Shown: positions 1 to 8,945 of the stretch, in pieces
Layout of the letters: each line of letters opens with the position of its first letter
Position numbering within the stretch: the stretch's first letter is position 1
NCBI RefSeq assembly: GCF_905201705.1
Contig: NZ_CAJKOX010000011.1
Coordinates: 37,053-101,052 of the forward strand
Direction: 5' to 3'
DNA: 64,000 nucleotides
From: an uncultured Marvinbryantia sp.
GTDB taxonomy: Bacteria > Bacillota > Clostridia > Lachnospirales > Lachnospiraceae
Notes under the pieces: generated by a model
Database searches by the model: none
The model's input: only the letters and a program-made list of their open reading frames with translations
What the model was told of the DNA's origin: nothing
Translations under genes and position numbers: made by a program

Positions 1-1590
1 GAAAACTGGGGCAAGGTAAATCTGTTTACCCGTCCGCGCAGGTTCGGCAAGTCCTTAAATATGAGTATGTTGAGATACTTTTTCGACGTGAACAGCGACC
101 CGGCACTTTTTGACGGTCTTAAAATCTCGGAGGAAAAAGAGCTGTGTGAAAGATATATGGGAAAATTTCCGGTCATCTCTGTATCGTTGAAAGGGCTTAA
201 CGCTATCTCCTATGAAAAAGCGCTGGAGATGGCGGTGCCGGTGCTCCAGGGGGAGATCCGGCGTTTCCAGTATCTTCTGGAGAGTGAACGGCTTACGCAG
301 CGCGACAAAGAAGCCTACGACAGACTGCTGGACGCAGAGGTAAGTGAGGGAGCTCTGTGCAACAGCCTGAAGGTCCTGTCAGAACTGCTCTTTAAGCATC
401 ATGGAGAAAAGACGGTTATATTAATTGATGAGTACGACGTGCCTCTTGCGAAAGCCTTTGAACAGGGCTACTATGAGCAGATGGTGTTATTCATCCGGAA
501 TCTGTTTGAGCAGACACTGAAAACAAACGAAAGTCTGCAGCTTGCAGTGCTCACGGGCTGTATGCGCATTTCAAAAGAAAGTATTTTTACCGGGCTGAAT
601 AATCTGCGGGTGCTGACGATTGCAGATGTAGAATTCGAAGAGCACTTTGGATTTACAGATTCGGAAGTGAGGGAATTACTGGAATACTATGGACTGTCCG
701 GTAATTATAACGCAGTGAAAGAGTGGTACGACGGGTATCGGTTTGGCAGTGTTGATGTCTACTGCCCCTGGGATGTAATCTGTCATTGCGGGAAATTGAG
801 GGCAGACAGTGAGGCGCAGCCGCAGAATTACTGGTCAAATACCAGCAGCAATGATGCGGTAAGACGCTTCATAAAGCAGGCGGATACGGCGGCTGTAAAA
901 CAGGAGATTGAAAGGCTAGTTGCCGGAGAGACGATTCGAAAAGAAATCCGTCAGGAGCTGACCTACCAGGACATGTACAGCACGGTGGACAACATCTGGA
1001 GCGTCCTTTTTACGACTGGCTATCTCACGCAAAGGGGAAAGCCGGATAAGAAAACGTTCTGTCTTGCGATTCCAAATATGGAAATCCGGGAAATTTATAC
1101 GGAACAGATCATGGCTCTTTTTAAGGAGGATATGCGCAGCAACAGAGAGGATACCGAAGCGTTTTGCCGGGCGCTGCAGGAGGGCGATGCGGCGGAGGTG
1201 GAGAAGCGTTTTACAGATTTTTTGAGAAGAACGATCAGTATCCGGGACACCTTTGTGAAAAAACGTCTGAAAGAAAACTTTTATCACGGAATACTTCTTG
1301 GAATCCTGAGCTGCTATAACGCATGGATCGTATCTTCCAATGAGGAAGCGGGAGATGGATACAGTGATATCCTGCTCATGATGGAAGATGAGGAAACCGG
1401 CGTGGTGATCGAGGTGAAATATGCGGAAAACGGAAATCTGGACGAGTGCTGCCGGAAGGCGCTTGAACAGATTGAGACGAACCGTTATGAAGAAACGCTC
1501 CGTGACGAAGGCAGTACGCGTATTTTAAAGTATGGGATTGCCTGTTATAAAAAGCGCTGCAGGGTGATGCGTGCCGGTAAACGATATTAA
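1..1590 (+). CDS. AAA-ATPase-like / PD-(D/E)XK nuclease family protein, 5' end cut by the window
   Basis: The frame is open from base 1, where it reads TRPRRFGKSLNMSML, so the gene begins before the window and ATG 61 is internal. RRFGKS is the degenerate P-loop of the AAA-ATPase-like family (Pfam AAA_ATPase-like, PF09820). LIDEYDVPL (from about 421) fits the Walker B strand, and EWYDGYRFG is the family signature. The C-terminus carries a PD-(D/E)XK-type core (YSDILLMM..., then VIEVKYA, bases about 1360-1430), as in the PDDEXK_9 extension. Such proteins are abundant, often multicopy, in gut Firmicutes and Bacteroidetes. Their role is unproven; nuclease or selfish-element functions are suspected. 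Family call is firm, function unknown. Confidence 0.85.
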   Translation, partial: ENWGKVNLFTRPRRFGKSLNMSMLRYFFDVNSDPALFDGLKISEEKELCERYMGKFPVISVSLKGLNAISYEKALEMAVPVLQGEIRRFQYLLESERLTQRDKEAYDRLLDAEVSEGALCNSLKVLSELLFKHHGEKTVILIDEYDVPLAKAFEQGYYEQMVLFIRNLFEQTLKTNESLQLAVLTGCMRISKESIFTGLNNLRVLTIADVEFEEHFGFTDSEVRELLEYYGLSGNYNAVKEWYDGYRFGSVDVYCPWDVICHCGKLRADSEAQPQNYWSNTSSNDAVRRFIKQADTAAVKQEIERLVAGETIRKEIRQELTYQDMYSTVDNIWSVLFTTGYLTQRGKPDKKTFCLAIPNMEIREIYTEQIMALFKEDMRSNREDTEAFCRALQEGDAAEVEKRFTDFLRRTISIRDTFVKKRLKENFYHGILLGILSCYNAWIVSSNEEAGDGYSDILLMMEDEETGVVIEVKYAENGNLDECCRKALEQIETNRYEETLRDEGSTRILKYGIACYKKRCRVMRAGKRY

Positions 1591-1651
1591 CGGCGCACTT
1601 GAAAATACGATTACGTTCGCGTGAAATTGCATAAAAAGGAGATTTACAGAT

Positions 1652-2332
1652 ATGGAAAGCTACAAGCAGGAATTTATTGAGTTTATGGTAGACTGCCAGG
1701 TATTAAAATTCGGCGAATTTATTTTGAAGAGCGGCAGAAAGTCCCCGTTTTTCATGAATGCGGGCGGTTATGTGACCGGTGCGCAGCTAAAGAAGCTCGG
1801 CGAGTATTACGCAAAGGCGATCCACGACAAATACGGCGACGATTTTGACGTACTGTTCGGACCGGCGTACAAGGGCATTCCGCTGGCGGTAGTCACCTCG
1901 GTGGCGTTCAGCGAGCTGTACGGAAAAGAAATCCGTTACTGCAGCGACCGCAAGGAGGAAAAGGATCACGGCGCGGATAAGGGAAGCTTTCTCGGCAGCA
2001 AGCTAAAGGACGGCGACCGCGTGGTGATGATCGAGGATGTGACGACCTCCGGAAAGTCAATGGAGGAGACGGTGCCCAAGGTGCGCGGCGCGGCAAATGT
2101 GGAGATCGTCGGTCTGATGGTGTCCCTGGACCGCATGGAGGTCGGCAAGGGCGGAAAGCAGTGCGCGCTCGATGAAGTAAAGGAGCTGTACGGCTTCGAG
2201 ACAAATGCGATCGTTACGATGAAAGAAGTTGTGGAACATCTGCATAATAAACCTTATAAAGGAAATATCATAATTAATGATGAACTGAAAGCCGCGATTG
2301 ACGCGTACTACGCGCAGTACGGGGCAAAATAA
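1652..2332 (+). CDS. pyrE: orotate phosphoribosyltransferase
   Basis: Makes orotidine 5'-phosphate from orotate and PRPP in pyrimidine synthesis. The 226-residue protein has the PRPP-binding motif VVMIEDVTTSGKSM (about residues 125-138), the type I phosphoribosyltransferase signature, and FGPAYKGIPLA upstream of it. Length is normal for the longer clostridial PyrE. A clear AAGGAGA lies ahead of ATG 1652. It is followed after 11 bases by a small membrane-protein gene, so co-transcription with the next three short genes is likely. No other pyr gene is in the window. Confidence 0.95.
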   Translation: MESYKQEFIEFMVDCQVLKFGEFILKSGRKSPFFMNAGGYVTGAQLKKLGEYYAKAIHDKYGDDFDVLFGPAYKGIPLAVVTSVAFSELYGKEIRYCSDRKEEKDHGADKGSFLGSKLKDGDRVVMIEDVTTSGKSMEETVPKVRGAANVEIVGLMVSLDRMEVGKGGKQCALDEVKELYGFETNAIVTMKEVVEHLHNKPYKGNIIINDELKAAIDAYYAQYGAK

Positions 2333-2343
2333 GGAGACAGACT

Positions 2344-2502
2344 ATGAATGAAAACGAAAAAATTTACCGCACATTGAGCGCAACGGGCGCAGGCGACATT
2401 GTAATCGGGATTCTGGTGATCGTGGTCGGGCTAAGTGCGGGCGTTATTGCGATCGTGAACGGGGCGAGGCTCCTCGCTTCGCGGAAAAACATTATGCTGT
2501 AA
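2344..2502 (+). CDS. small single-pass membrane protein (52 aa)
   Basis: A short ORF with its own AAGGAGA ribosome binding site 11 bases after pyrE. It encodes a polar N-terminus of about 17 residues, one strongly hydrophobic segment (IVIGILVIVVGLSAGVIAIV) and a short basic tail (SRKN). Tight spacing to pyrE and to the VanZ-like gene 15 bases downstream supports translation. I do not recognise a family. It could be a small regulatory or scaffold membrane peptide; no function can be assigned. Confidence 0.6.
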   Translation: MNENEKIYRTLSATGAGDIVIGILVIVVGLSAGVIAIVNGARLLASRKNIML

Positions 2503-2517
2503 GACAGAGGTATTCCG

Positions 2518-2979
2518 GTGACGATAGAAACAAAACGAAAAATACAGGCGCTCAGCATCGTGCTGTTTATTCTGTATCTGTTTTTGCTGACCTACTTTTT
2601 GTTTTTCTCGGAAGGGTTCGGCAGAGTGTATACGGAGCGGGAGTATGCGTACAATCTGGAGCCCTTCAGGGAAATCCGCCGTTTCTGGATATACCGGGAG
2701 GAGCTGGGCTTCTGGGCGGTGTTCACGAACCTGGCTGGCAATGTGATCTGCTTTGTGCCTTTTGGGGCGATCCTGCCGGTGCTGAACCACAAGGCGCGCA
2801 ACTTTTTTGTGATCACGTTTCTGAGCTTTGAGTTTAGTCTGCTTGTGGAGTGTGCGCAGCTCATCTCGAAGGTCGGCAGCTTTGATGTGGACGATCTGAT
2901 GCTGAATACACTCGGCGGCGTGCTTGGGTTTCTTGTTTTTACGGTGTGCAACCGGGTGAGGAGAAAACGATATGGCTAA
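2518..2979 (+). CDS. VanZ-like family membrane protein
   Basis: The 153-residue protein has four hydrophobic segments and the VanZ-family pattern: EPFREIRRFW near residue 50, then NLAGNVICFVPFGAILP and the acidic ECAQLISKVGSFDVDDLMLNTLGG near the C-terminus. VanZ itself gives low-level teicoplanin resistance, but most family members have no known role. The start appears to be GTG 2518, placed after an AGAGG. Its last 8 bases overlap the start of the next gene, which suggests translational coupling. Confidence 0.85.
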   Translation: MTIETKRKIQALSIVLFILYLFLLTYFLFFSEGFGRVYTEREYAYNLEPFREIRRFWIYREELGFWAVFTNLAGNVICFVPFGAILPVLNHKARNFFVITFLSFEFSLLVECAQLISKVGSFDVDDLMLNTLGGVLGFLVFTVCNRVRRKRYG

Positions 2980-3286
2980 AAAAATGATGTATTCCTTCAC
3001 GGAAAAAAAGAATTCGGTGAATGGGATTATTTCGACAATCATGGGAAGTATTTCGCTGGTATTTCTGCTGGCGATGATCTACGCTTCCTATTATATGCGC
3101 GGCGATGCCGGGATCTATGCCGGGGCGTTTGGCGTCAGCGGACTGATGTTTGCGCTCGCAGGGTTTATTGTCGGCGTCTCCAGCTTTTCAGAAAAAAATA
3201 TCAAATATAAATACCCGAAGATCGGTTCAGTGCTGAGCGGGATCGTGTTTGTCCTCTGGCTGGCGCTGTATCTGATCGGGGTATAA
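2972..3286 (+). CDS. small membrane protein (DUF6142-like)
   Basis: A 104-residue protein with three predicted membrane segments (about residues 19-40, 48-70 and 85-103) and a short basic N-terminus (MAKKMMYSFTEKKNS). The sequence style matches a small Lachnospiraceae membrane family that I recall as DUF6142; the exact family name is from memory. It overlaps the VanZ-like gene by 8 bases, so the two are probably made together. Function unknown. Confidence 0.65.
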   Translation: MAKKMMYSFTEKKNSVNGIISTIMGSISLVFLLAMIYASYYMRGDAGIYAGAFGVSGLMFALAGFIVGVSSFSEKNIKYKYPKIGSVLSGIVFVLWLALYLIGV

Positions 3287-3341
3287 ATTTTCCCTGTACA
3301 AAAGGCGCATCAGGGGAGAAATATAGGGAAAGGAGAACAAC

Positions 3342-5429
3342 ATGCAGCAGACAGACGAACTGGTAGAAGAGAGATTTGCTCTTGCAGCGGAGCGCATCGC
3401 GCAGATCGCAGGCAAAGCGGAGGTACCGGAGCCGTTTGACGGTTATTTTCGGCGGACGGCGGTATTTATTTTGCAGATAAAGGAAATGCTTGCGGAGCTT
3501 TCAGAGGGAAGGACGAAGGAATATTCGCTGGAAAAGTGGCAGCAGGTAAACCATGCGCTTTATGAGGATATCCTTCCGGAGCAATATGAGACAAGCTATG
3601 GAAATCCGGCTTATGCGGTGGAAACTCTGGGAGAGGTACACGGACGGATTCTTTCTTTTTTATATGCGGAAATCCGCAGCATGATCCCGGCGGCGTTTGA
3701 GGGGGATCTGGAGGATATCGCTTCTCTGTGCGAGCTGTTTATCGAGGTTTACAACTGCTTTGAGGAAGACGAGCTGCCCACGTACCGGCAGATTCAGCAG
3801 ATCGTGTACTGGCATGTGAGCGATTACGCCGATCTGCTTGTGGAAAAACGCCTTCGCAGCTCGGTCGATCCTTCTGTGGATTTTGCGGCGCGCATTGTGA
3901 TGGAGTCTGATCTGTCGGATCTGCGCTATCTCTATAAATATGGAGAATACGTTTCCGAAAATGAGCTGCAGACGGCGGCATTCTTAAACTCTCTTCCGCA
4001 GGCGGAGATCGACCGGATGGCGTCGGTGTACACGGAAGGCTACCGCATCGGTTTTATTCTCGGAAAGAAGGATCTTTCGAAGAAGAAAACGGTCAATATC
4101 CGCTACCGGCTCGGCTTTGAGCGGATGATCCGCAGCGCGATCGAAAATTTTGCGCAGATGGGGCTTAAACCGGTCATCTACCGGGCGGCGGCGCACAGCG
4201 TCAACCGCCGCCAGCATGAGCGCGTCGGCTATTTCGGCGCGATTCCAAACAAGCAGTTTGACTACGACCACAAGGGCGACAATGCGATTTATCTTGACAA
4301 GGCGTTTGTGGAGCGCAAGCTTGGCGTGATGCGCACGGTCTATGAAAAATATAAAGAGCTGGCGTATGTGCACGCAGGTCCGGCGCTTGTGGAGACCTTT
4401 GGCGAGATTCCGTTTGTGCCGGAGACAAAACCGGCGGCATACCATCTCTCCGAAAAACAGCAGGGACTGGCGGTGGAGATGGCGAACGAGTCCATGCAGA
4501 TCACGAACCGCTACATTAAGGGCGACGAGCGCAGCTTCACGATCATCGCGTTCCCCGTGCCGGAGATCGGCAGCGATTTTGAGGCGATCTTCCGTGAGAC
4601 GGTGAAAATAAATACCCTGGATTATCATCTTTACCAGCGCATTCAGCAGACGATCATCAATACGCTGGATAAGGGCGTGCAGGTGCATATCCTCGGAAAA
4701 GGAGAAAACCGCACGGATCTCACGGTGCAGCTTCCGGAGCTGAAAAATCCGCAAAAGGAGACGCTGTTTGAAAACTGCGTGGCGGACGTTAATATCCCGG
4801 TGGGTGAGGTGTTCACCTCCCCGAAGCTGGCGGGCACGAACGGCAGGCTGCATGTGACGAAGGTTTACCTGAACGAGCTGTGCTATCATAACCTGGACAT
4901 CACATTTAAAGACGGTATGATTGCAGATTACACCTGCAGCAATTTTGCTTCGGAAGAAGAAAACAGGGATTACGTTCATGAGAACGTGTTGTTCCACCAC
5001 GACACGCTGCCGATCGGCGAGTTTGCGATCGGCACCAACACGACGGCGTATGTGATGGCGGAGAAATATCAGATCGGGGATAAGCTGCCGATCCTGATCG
5101 CGGAAAAGATGGGACCGCATTTTGCGGTCGGCGATACCTGCTACAGCTGGGCGGAGGACACGGCGGTGTTTAATCCAGACGGAAAGGAGATCATCGCCAG
5201 AGACAACGAGGTATCGCTGCTGCGAAAGACCGACGTGTCGAAGGCTTATTTTGGATGCCACACCGACATCACGATCCCCTACCGCGAGCTGGCGCTGATC
5301 GAGGTGATCACGGCGGAGGGAGAGCATATTTCCGTCATCGAGGACGGGCGCTTCGTTTTGCCGGGCTGTGAAGAGCTGAATCGCCCGATGGATCGTTCGA
5401 TGGATGTTGACAAGCAGGAAAAGAATTAG
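3342..5429 (+). CDS. M29-type aminopeptidase with long N-terminal extension
   Basis: Probable cytoplasmic metallo-aminopeptidase. The C-terminal ~350 residues carry the M29 (AmpS/PepS/AmpII) pattern: VPVGEVFTSP-like VNIPVGEVFTSPK, LPIGEFAIGTN, EKMGPHFAVGDTC and CHTD, which supply the Glu, Glu, His and His-x-Asp metal ligands of that family. At 695 residues it is far longer than the usual ~400. The first ~330 residues are mostly helical and I do not recognise a domain there. Start ATG 3342 follows AAAGGAG. It sits alone between the small membrane genes and purE, 40 bases before purE. Confidence 0.82.
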   Translation: MQQTDELVEERFALAAERIAQIAGKAEVPEPFDGYFRRTAVFILQIKEMLAELSEGRTKEYSLEKWQQVNHALYEDILPEQYETSYGNPAYAVETLGEVHGRILSFLYAEIRSMIPAAFEGDLEDIASLCELFIEVYNCFEEDELPTYRQIQQIVYWHVSDYADLLVEKRLRSSVDPSVDFAARIVMESDLSDLRYLYKYGEYVSENELQTAAFLNSLPQAEIDRMASVYTEGYRIGFILGKKDLSKKKTVNIRYRLGFERMIRSAIENFAQMGLKPVIYRAAAHSVNRRQHERVGYFGAIPNKQFDYDHKGDNAIYLDKAFVERKLGVMRTVYEKYKELAYVHAGPALVETFGEIPFVPETKPAAYHLSEKQQGLAVEMANESMQITNRYIKGDERSFTIIAFPVPEIGSDFEAIFRETVKINTLDYHLYQRIQQTIINTLDKGVQVHILGKGENRTDLTVQLPELKNPQKETLFENCVADVNIPVGEVFTSPKLAGTNGRLHVTKVYLNELCYHNLDITFKDGMIADYTCSNFASEEENRDYVHENVLFHHDTLPIGEFAIGTNTTAYVMAEKYQIGDKLPILIAEKMGPHFAVGDTCYSWAEDTAVFNPDGKEIIARDNEVSLLRKTDVSKAYFGCHTDITIPYRELALIEVITAEGEHISVIEDGRFVLPGCEELNRPMDRSMDVDKQEKN

Positions 5430-5469
5430 TACAATGGACATATTACAGAATTGTTAAAGGAGAAAGATC

Positions 5470-5970
5470 ATGGCAAAAGTTGGAATTGTAATGGGCAGCG
5501 ACTCTGATATGCCGGTTATGGCAAAAGCGGCGGACATTCTGGACAAGCTTGGCGTGGAATATGAAATGTCGATCATTTCCGCGCATCGTGAGCCGGATAC
5601 TTTTTTTGAATATGCAAAATCAGCCGAGTCAAAGGGCTGGAAGGTAATCATTGCGGGAGCGGGCATGGCGGCGCATCTGCCGGGCATGTGCGCGGCGATC
5701 TTCCCGATGCCGGTCATCGGCATCCCGATGCACACCAGCTCTCTCGGCGGAAGAGATTCCCTGTACTCCATCGTGCAGATGCCGTCCGGCATCCCGGTGG
5801 CGACCGTGGCGATCAACGGCGGCGCAAACGCCGGACTGCTTGCGGCGAAGATCCTGGCGACCTCCGACGACGCGCTTCTTGAACGTCTGAAGGCTTACTC
5901 TGAGGAGCTGAAAAAGCAGGTGGAGGCAAAGGACGCGAGACTGAAGGAAGTCGGATATAAGGCGTATTAA
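5470..5970 (+). CDS. purE: N5-carboxyaminoimidazole ribonucleotide mutase
   Basis: Class I PurE, which moves the carboxyl group of N5-CAIR to give CAIR in purine synthesis. The 166 residues contain GSDSDMPVM at the N-terminus, SAHREPD (active-site His-Arg), AGAGMAAHLPGM and GIPMHTSSLGGRDSLYSI, all typical of the class I mutase. AAAGGAG precedes ATG 5470. It opens a compact block purE-purM-purN-purD. A partner purK is not present in the window. Confidence 0.96.
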   Translation: MAKVGIVMGSDSDMPVMAKAADILDKLGVEYEMSIISAHREPDTFFEYAKSAESKGWKVIIAGAGMAAHLPGMCAAIFPMPVIGIPMHTSSLGGRDSLYSIVQMPSGIPVATVAINGGANAGLLAAKILATSDDALLERLKAYSEELKKQVEAKDARLKEVGYKAY

Positions 5971-5995
5971 CAGGAACGGCGAGAGGAGAAAGGTT

Positions 5996-7021
5996 ATGGA
6001 TTACAAGAAAGCTGGAGTAGATATCGAAGCCGGATACAGATCCGTGGAGCTGATGAAGGAGCATGTAAAGCGTACCATGCGGGAGGAGGTCCTCGGCGGC
6101 CTCGGCGGTTTTTCAGGCGCGTTTTCGCTGGCGAAGATCAAAAATATGGAAGAGCCGGTGCTGCTTTCTGGCACGGACGGCTGCGGCACCAAGGTGAAGC
6201 TTGCCTTCATTCTGGATAAGCATGACACCATCGGCATCGACGCGGTGGCGATGTGCGTGAACGACATTGCCTGCGCGGGCGGCGAGCCGCTGTTTTTCCT
6301 GGACTACATTGCCTGCGGAAAGAATTATCCGGAAAAAATCGCGGCGATTGTAAGCGGTGTGGCGGAAGGTTGCGTACAGTCTGACTGTGCGCTGATCGGC
6401 GGCGAGACGGCGGAGCATCCGGGGCTGATGCCGGAGAACGAATACGATATCGCAGGCTTTGCGGTGGGCGTAGTTGATAAAAAGGATCTGATTACCGGAG
6501 AGGATATTAAGGCTGGCGATACGCTTATCGGTATCGCAAGCTCCGGCGTGCACAGCAACGGTTTTTCGCTGGTGCGCAAGGTGTTCTCCATGGATAAGGA
6601 AGCTTTAGATACATATTATGAAGAGCTTGGAAAGACGCTGGGCGAGGCGCTGCTTGCCCCGACAAGGATCTACGTAAAGGCGCTGCGCAGCGTCAAAGAG
6701 GCGGGTGTGCGCATTAAAGGCTGCAGTCACATTACCGGCGGCGGTTTCTATGAAAATATTCCGAGAATGCTGCCGGACGGCGCGCGGGCAGTGGTGAAAA
6801 AGGACAGCTACGAGGTTCCGGCAATCTTCAAAATGCTCGCAAAGGAAGGGCAGATCGCGGAACAGATGATGTATAATACGTTTAACATGGGTATCGGTAT
6901 GGTGCTCGCGGTTGACCCGGCGGACGTGGAAAAAACGAAAGCGGCTCTTGCGGCGGCAGGTGAGACGGCATATGTGATCGGCAGCGTTGCCGCGGGTGAG
7001 AAAGGCGTGGAATTATGCTGA
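5996..7021 (+). CDS. purM: phosphoribosylformylglycinamidine cyclo-ligase (AIR synthetase)
   Basis: Closes the imidazole ring to give AIR, using ATP. The 341-residue protein begins DYKKAGVDIEAG and has LLSGTDGCGTKVKLAF, DAVAMCVNDIACAGGEPLFFLDY and the Gly-rich HITGGGFYENIPRMLP, all standard PurM motifs. A GAGAGGAGAAAGG sequence precedes the ATG. Its last 7 bases overlap purN, pointing to coupled translation. Confidence 0.96.
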   Translation: MDYKKAGVDIEAGYRSVELMKEHVKRTMREEVLGGLGGFSGAFSLAKIKNMEEPVLLSGTDGCGTKVKLAFILDKHDTIGIDAVAMCVNDIACAGGEPLFFLDYIACGKNYPEKIAAIVSGVAEGCVQSDCALIGGETAEHPGLMPENEYDIAGFAVGVVDKKDLITGEDIKAGDTLIGIASSGVHSNGFSLVRKVFSMDKEALDTYYEELGKTLGEALLAPTRIYVKALRSVKEAGVRIKGCSHITGGGFYENIPRMLPDGARAVVKKDSYEVPAIFKMLAKEGQIAEQMMYNTFNMGIGMVLAVDPADVEKTKAALAAAGETAYVIGSVAAGEKGVELC

Positions 7022-7650
7022 AAATGATAGTGCTGGTATCCGGCGGCGGGACAAACCTGCAGGCGATCATCGATGCGATGGCGGCGGGGAAGATCACGAA
7101 TGCAGAAATTGCGGCGGTGATCAGCAACAATCCGAACGCCTATGCGCTGAAGAGAGCAGAGCAGGCGGGCATTGAGGGCGTCTGCGTCTCTCCGAAGTCG
7201 TTTGAGACGAGAGATGCATTCAACCGGGCGCTGCTCGCAAAGATCCAGTCGTATGGGCCGGATCTGATCGTGCTGGCGGGATGTATGGTGGTAATTCCGA
7301 GAGAGATGGTACAGGCGTACCCGAATAAAATTATCAACATCCACCCGGCGCTGATCCCGTCTTTCTGCGGAACCGGCTATTATGGGCTGCGGGTGCACGA
7401 AAAGGCACTGGAGCGCGGCGTAAAACTTACCGGGGCAACGGTGCATTTTGTGGATGAGGGGACGGACACCGGACCGATCATTCTGCAGAAGGCGGTTGCA
7501 GTAAAACCGGACGACACGCCGGAGATTCTGCAGCGGCGCGTGATGGAGGAAGCAGAGTGGCAGATCATGCCGCAGGCGATCAATCTGATCGCAAACGGCT
7601 GCGTGAAGGTAGAAAACGGCAGAGTGATGATAAGCGGAGGAGAACAATGA
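7015..7650 (+). CDS. purN: phosphoribosylglycinamide formyltransferase
   Basis: Transfers a formyl group from 10-formyl-THF to GAR. The 211-residue protein has the N-terminal VLVSGGGTNLQAIID, the catalytic NIHPALIPSF (Asn-x-His) and GATVHFVDEGTDTGPII with its essential Asp. It overlaps purM by 7 bases at the start and purD by 4 bases (ATGA) at the end, so the three are very probably translated in series. Confidence 0.95.
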   Translation: MLKMIVLVSGGGTNLQAIIDAMAAGKITNAEIAAVISNNPNAYALKRAEQAGIEGVCVSPKSFETRDAFNRALLAKIQSYGPDLIVLAGCMVVIPREMVQAYPNKIINIHPALIPSFCGTGYYGLRVHEKALERGVKLTGATVHFVDEGTDTGPIILQKAVAVKPDDTPEILQRRVMEEAEWQIMPQAINLIANGCVKVENGRVMISGGEQ

Positions 7651-8921
7651 AGGTACTGATTGTAGGGAGCGGCGGCAGAGAGCATGCGATCGCATGGAAG
7701 GTTGCCCGGAGTCCGAGAGTGGAAAAGATATACTGTGCGCCGGGAAACGCGGGCATCGAAGAGTATGCGGAGTGCGTGAACATCGGCGCGATGGAATTTG
7801 AGAAGCTGGCGGCATTTGCGAAGGAAAAAGAAATCGATCTGACGGTCATCGGCATGGATGATCCGCTGGTGGGCGGCGTTGTGGACGTTTTTGAAAAAGA
7901 AGGGCTCCGCGTGTTCGGACCGCGCGCGAACGCGGCGATCCTGGAGGGCTCCAAGGCATTCTCCAAGGATCTGATGAAGAAGTACCATATCCCGACGGCG
8001 GCATACGAAAACTTCAACGATCCGCAGGCAGCGCTCGCATACCTGGAGACGGCGAAGTTCCCGATCGTTTTAAAGGCGGACGGGCTGGCGCTCGGAAAGG
8101 GCGTGCTGATCTGCAATAATCTGGAGGAAGCGAAGGCAGGCGTAAAGACGATCATGCTTGATAAGCAGTTCGGAGCTTCCGGCAACTGCATGGTGATCGA
8201 AGAATTTATGACAGGCAGAGAGGTGTCCGTGCTCTCGTTTGTGGATGGAAAGACCATAAAGACCATGACAAGCGCGCAGGATCACAAGCGCGCAGGGGAC
8301 GGCGACACCGGACTGAATACCGGCGGTATGGGAACCTTCTCGCCAAGTCCGTTCTATACGAAGGAGATCGACGAATTCTGTCAGAAGCATATTTACCAGC
8401 CGACTGTGGATGCGATGGCGGCGGAGGGAAGAGAATTTAAAGGAATTATTTTCTTTGGCCTGATGCTGACGGCGGACGGTCCCAAGGTGCTGGAGTACAA
8501 CGCAAGATTTGGCGATCCGGAGACGCAGGTCGTGCTTCCGCGTATGAAAACCGATATCGTGGACGTCTTTGAGGCGTGCATCGACGGCACGCTTGATGAA
8601 ACAGAACTGGAATTTGAGGACAACGCGGCGGTCTGCGTGGTGCTTGCCTCCGCGGGCTATCCGGTAAAATATGAGAAGGGCTTTGTGATACGCGGTCTGG
8701 AGAATTTTGCGGATAAGGACGGCTACTACGTGTTCCACGCCGGTTCTAAGCGCACCGACGAGGGCATCGTCACAAACGGCGGCAGAGTGCTCGGCGTCAC
8801 CGCTACAGGAAAGGATTTAAAGGAAGCGCGCGCAAATGCGTACGAGGCAGTGAACTGGATCGACTTTGACAACAAATATTATCGTCATGACATCGGAAAA
8901 GCGATTGATGAAGCAAATTAA
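7647..8921 (+). CDS. purD: phosphoribosylamine-glycine ligase
   Basis: ATP-grasp enzyme making GAR from phosphoribosylamine and glycine. I place the start at ATG 7647 (MKVLIVGSGGREHAIAWK) because this is the conserved PurD N-terminus, it follows GCGGAGG, and it forms an ATGA overlap with the purN stop; an in-frame extension back to 7557 is only purN in another frame. The 424 residues include KADGLALGKGVLI, NTGGMGTFSPSPFY and ARFGDPETQVVLPR, the ATP-grasp and substrate motifs. Last gene of the purine block. Confidence 0.96.
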   Translation: MKVLIVGSGGREHAIAWKVARSPRVEKIYCAPGNAGIEEYAECVNIGAMEFEKLAAFAKEKEIDLTVIGMDDPLVGGVVDVFEKEGLRVFGPRANAAILEGSKAFSKDLMKKYHIPTAAYENFNDPQAALAYLETAKFPIVLKADGLALGKGVLICNNLEEAKAGVKTIMLDKQFGASGNCMVIEEFMTGREVSVLSFVDGKTIKTMTSAQDHKRAGDGDTGLNTGGMGTFSPSPFYTKEIDEFCQKHIYQPTVDAMAAEGREFKGIIFFGLMLTADGPKVLEYNARFGDPETQVVLPRMKTDIVDVFEACIDGTLDETELEFEDNAAVCVVLASAGYPVKYEKGFVIRGLENFADKDGYYVFHAGSKRTDEGIVTNGGRVLGVTATGKDLKEARANAYEAVNWIDFDNKYYRHDIGKAIDEAN

Positions 8922-8945
8922 AAAATGCAAAAGAGAGGTAGTATC

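Noticed and set aside
3984..5441. 485-codon open frame on the minus strand
   Set aside because: It lies opposite the M29 aminopeptidase, has low-complexity His/Arg/Leu composition and no ribosome binding site. It is a shadow of codon bias.
7557..7646. N-terminal extension of purD
   Set aside because: These 30 codons are purN read in another frame. ATG 7647 gives the conserved PurD start and has the ribosome binding site.
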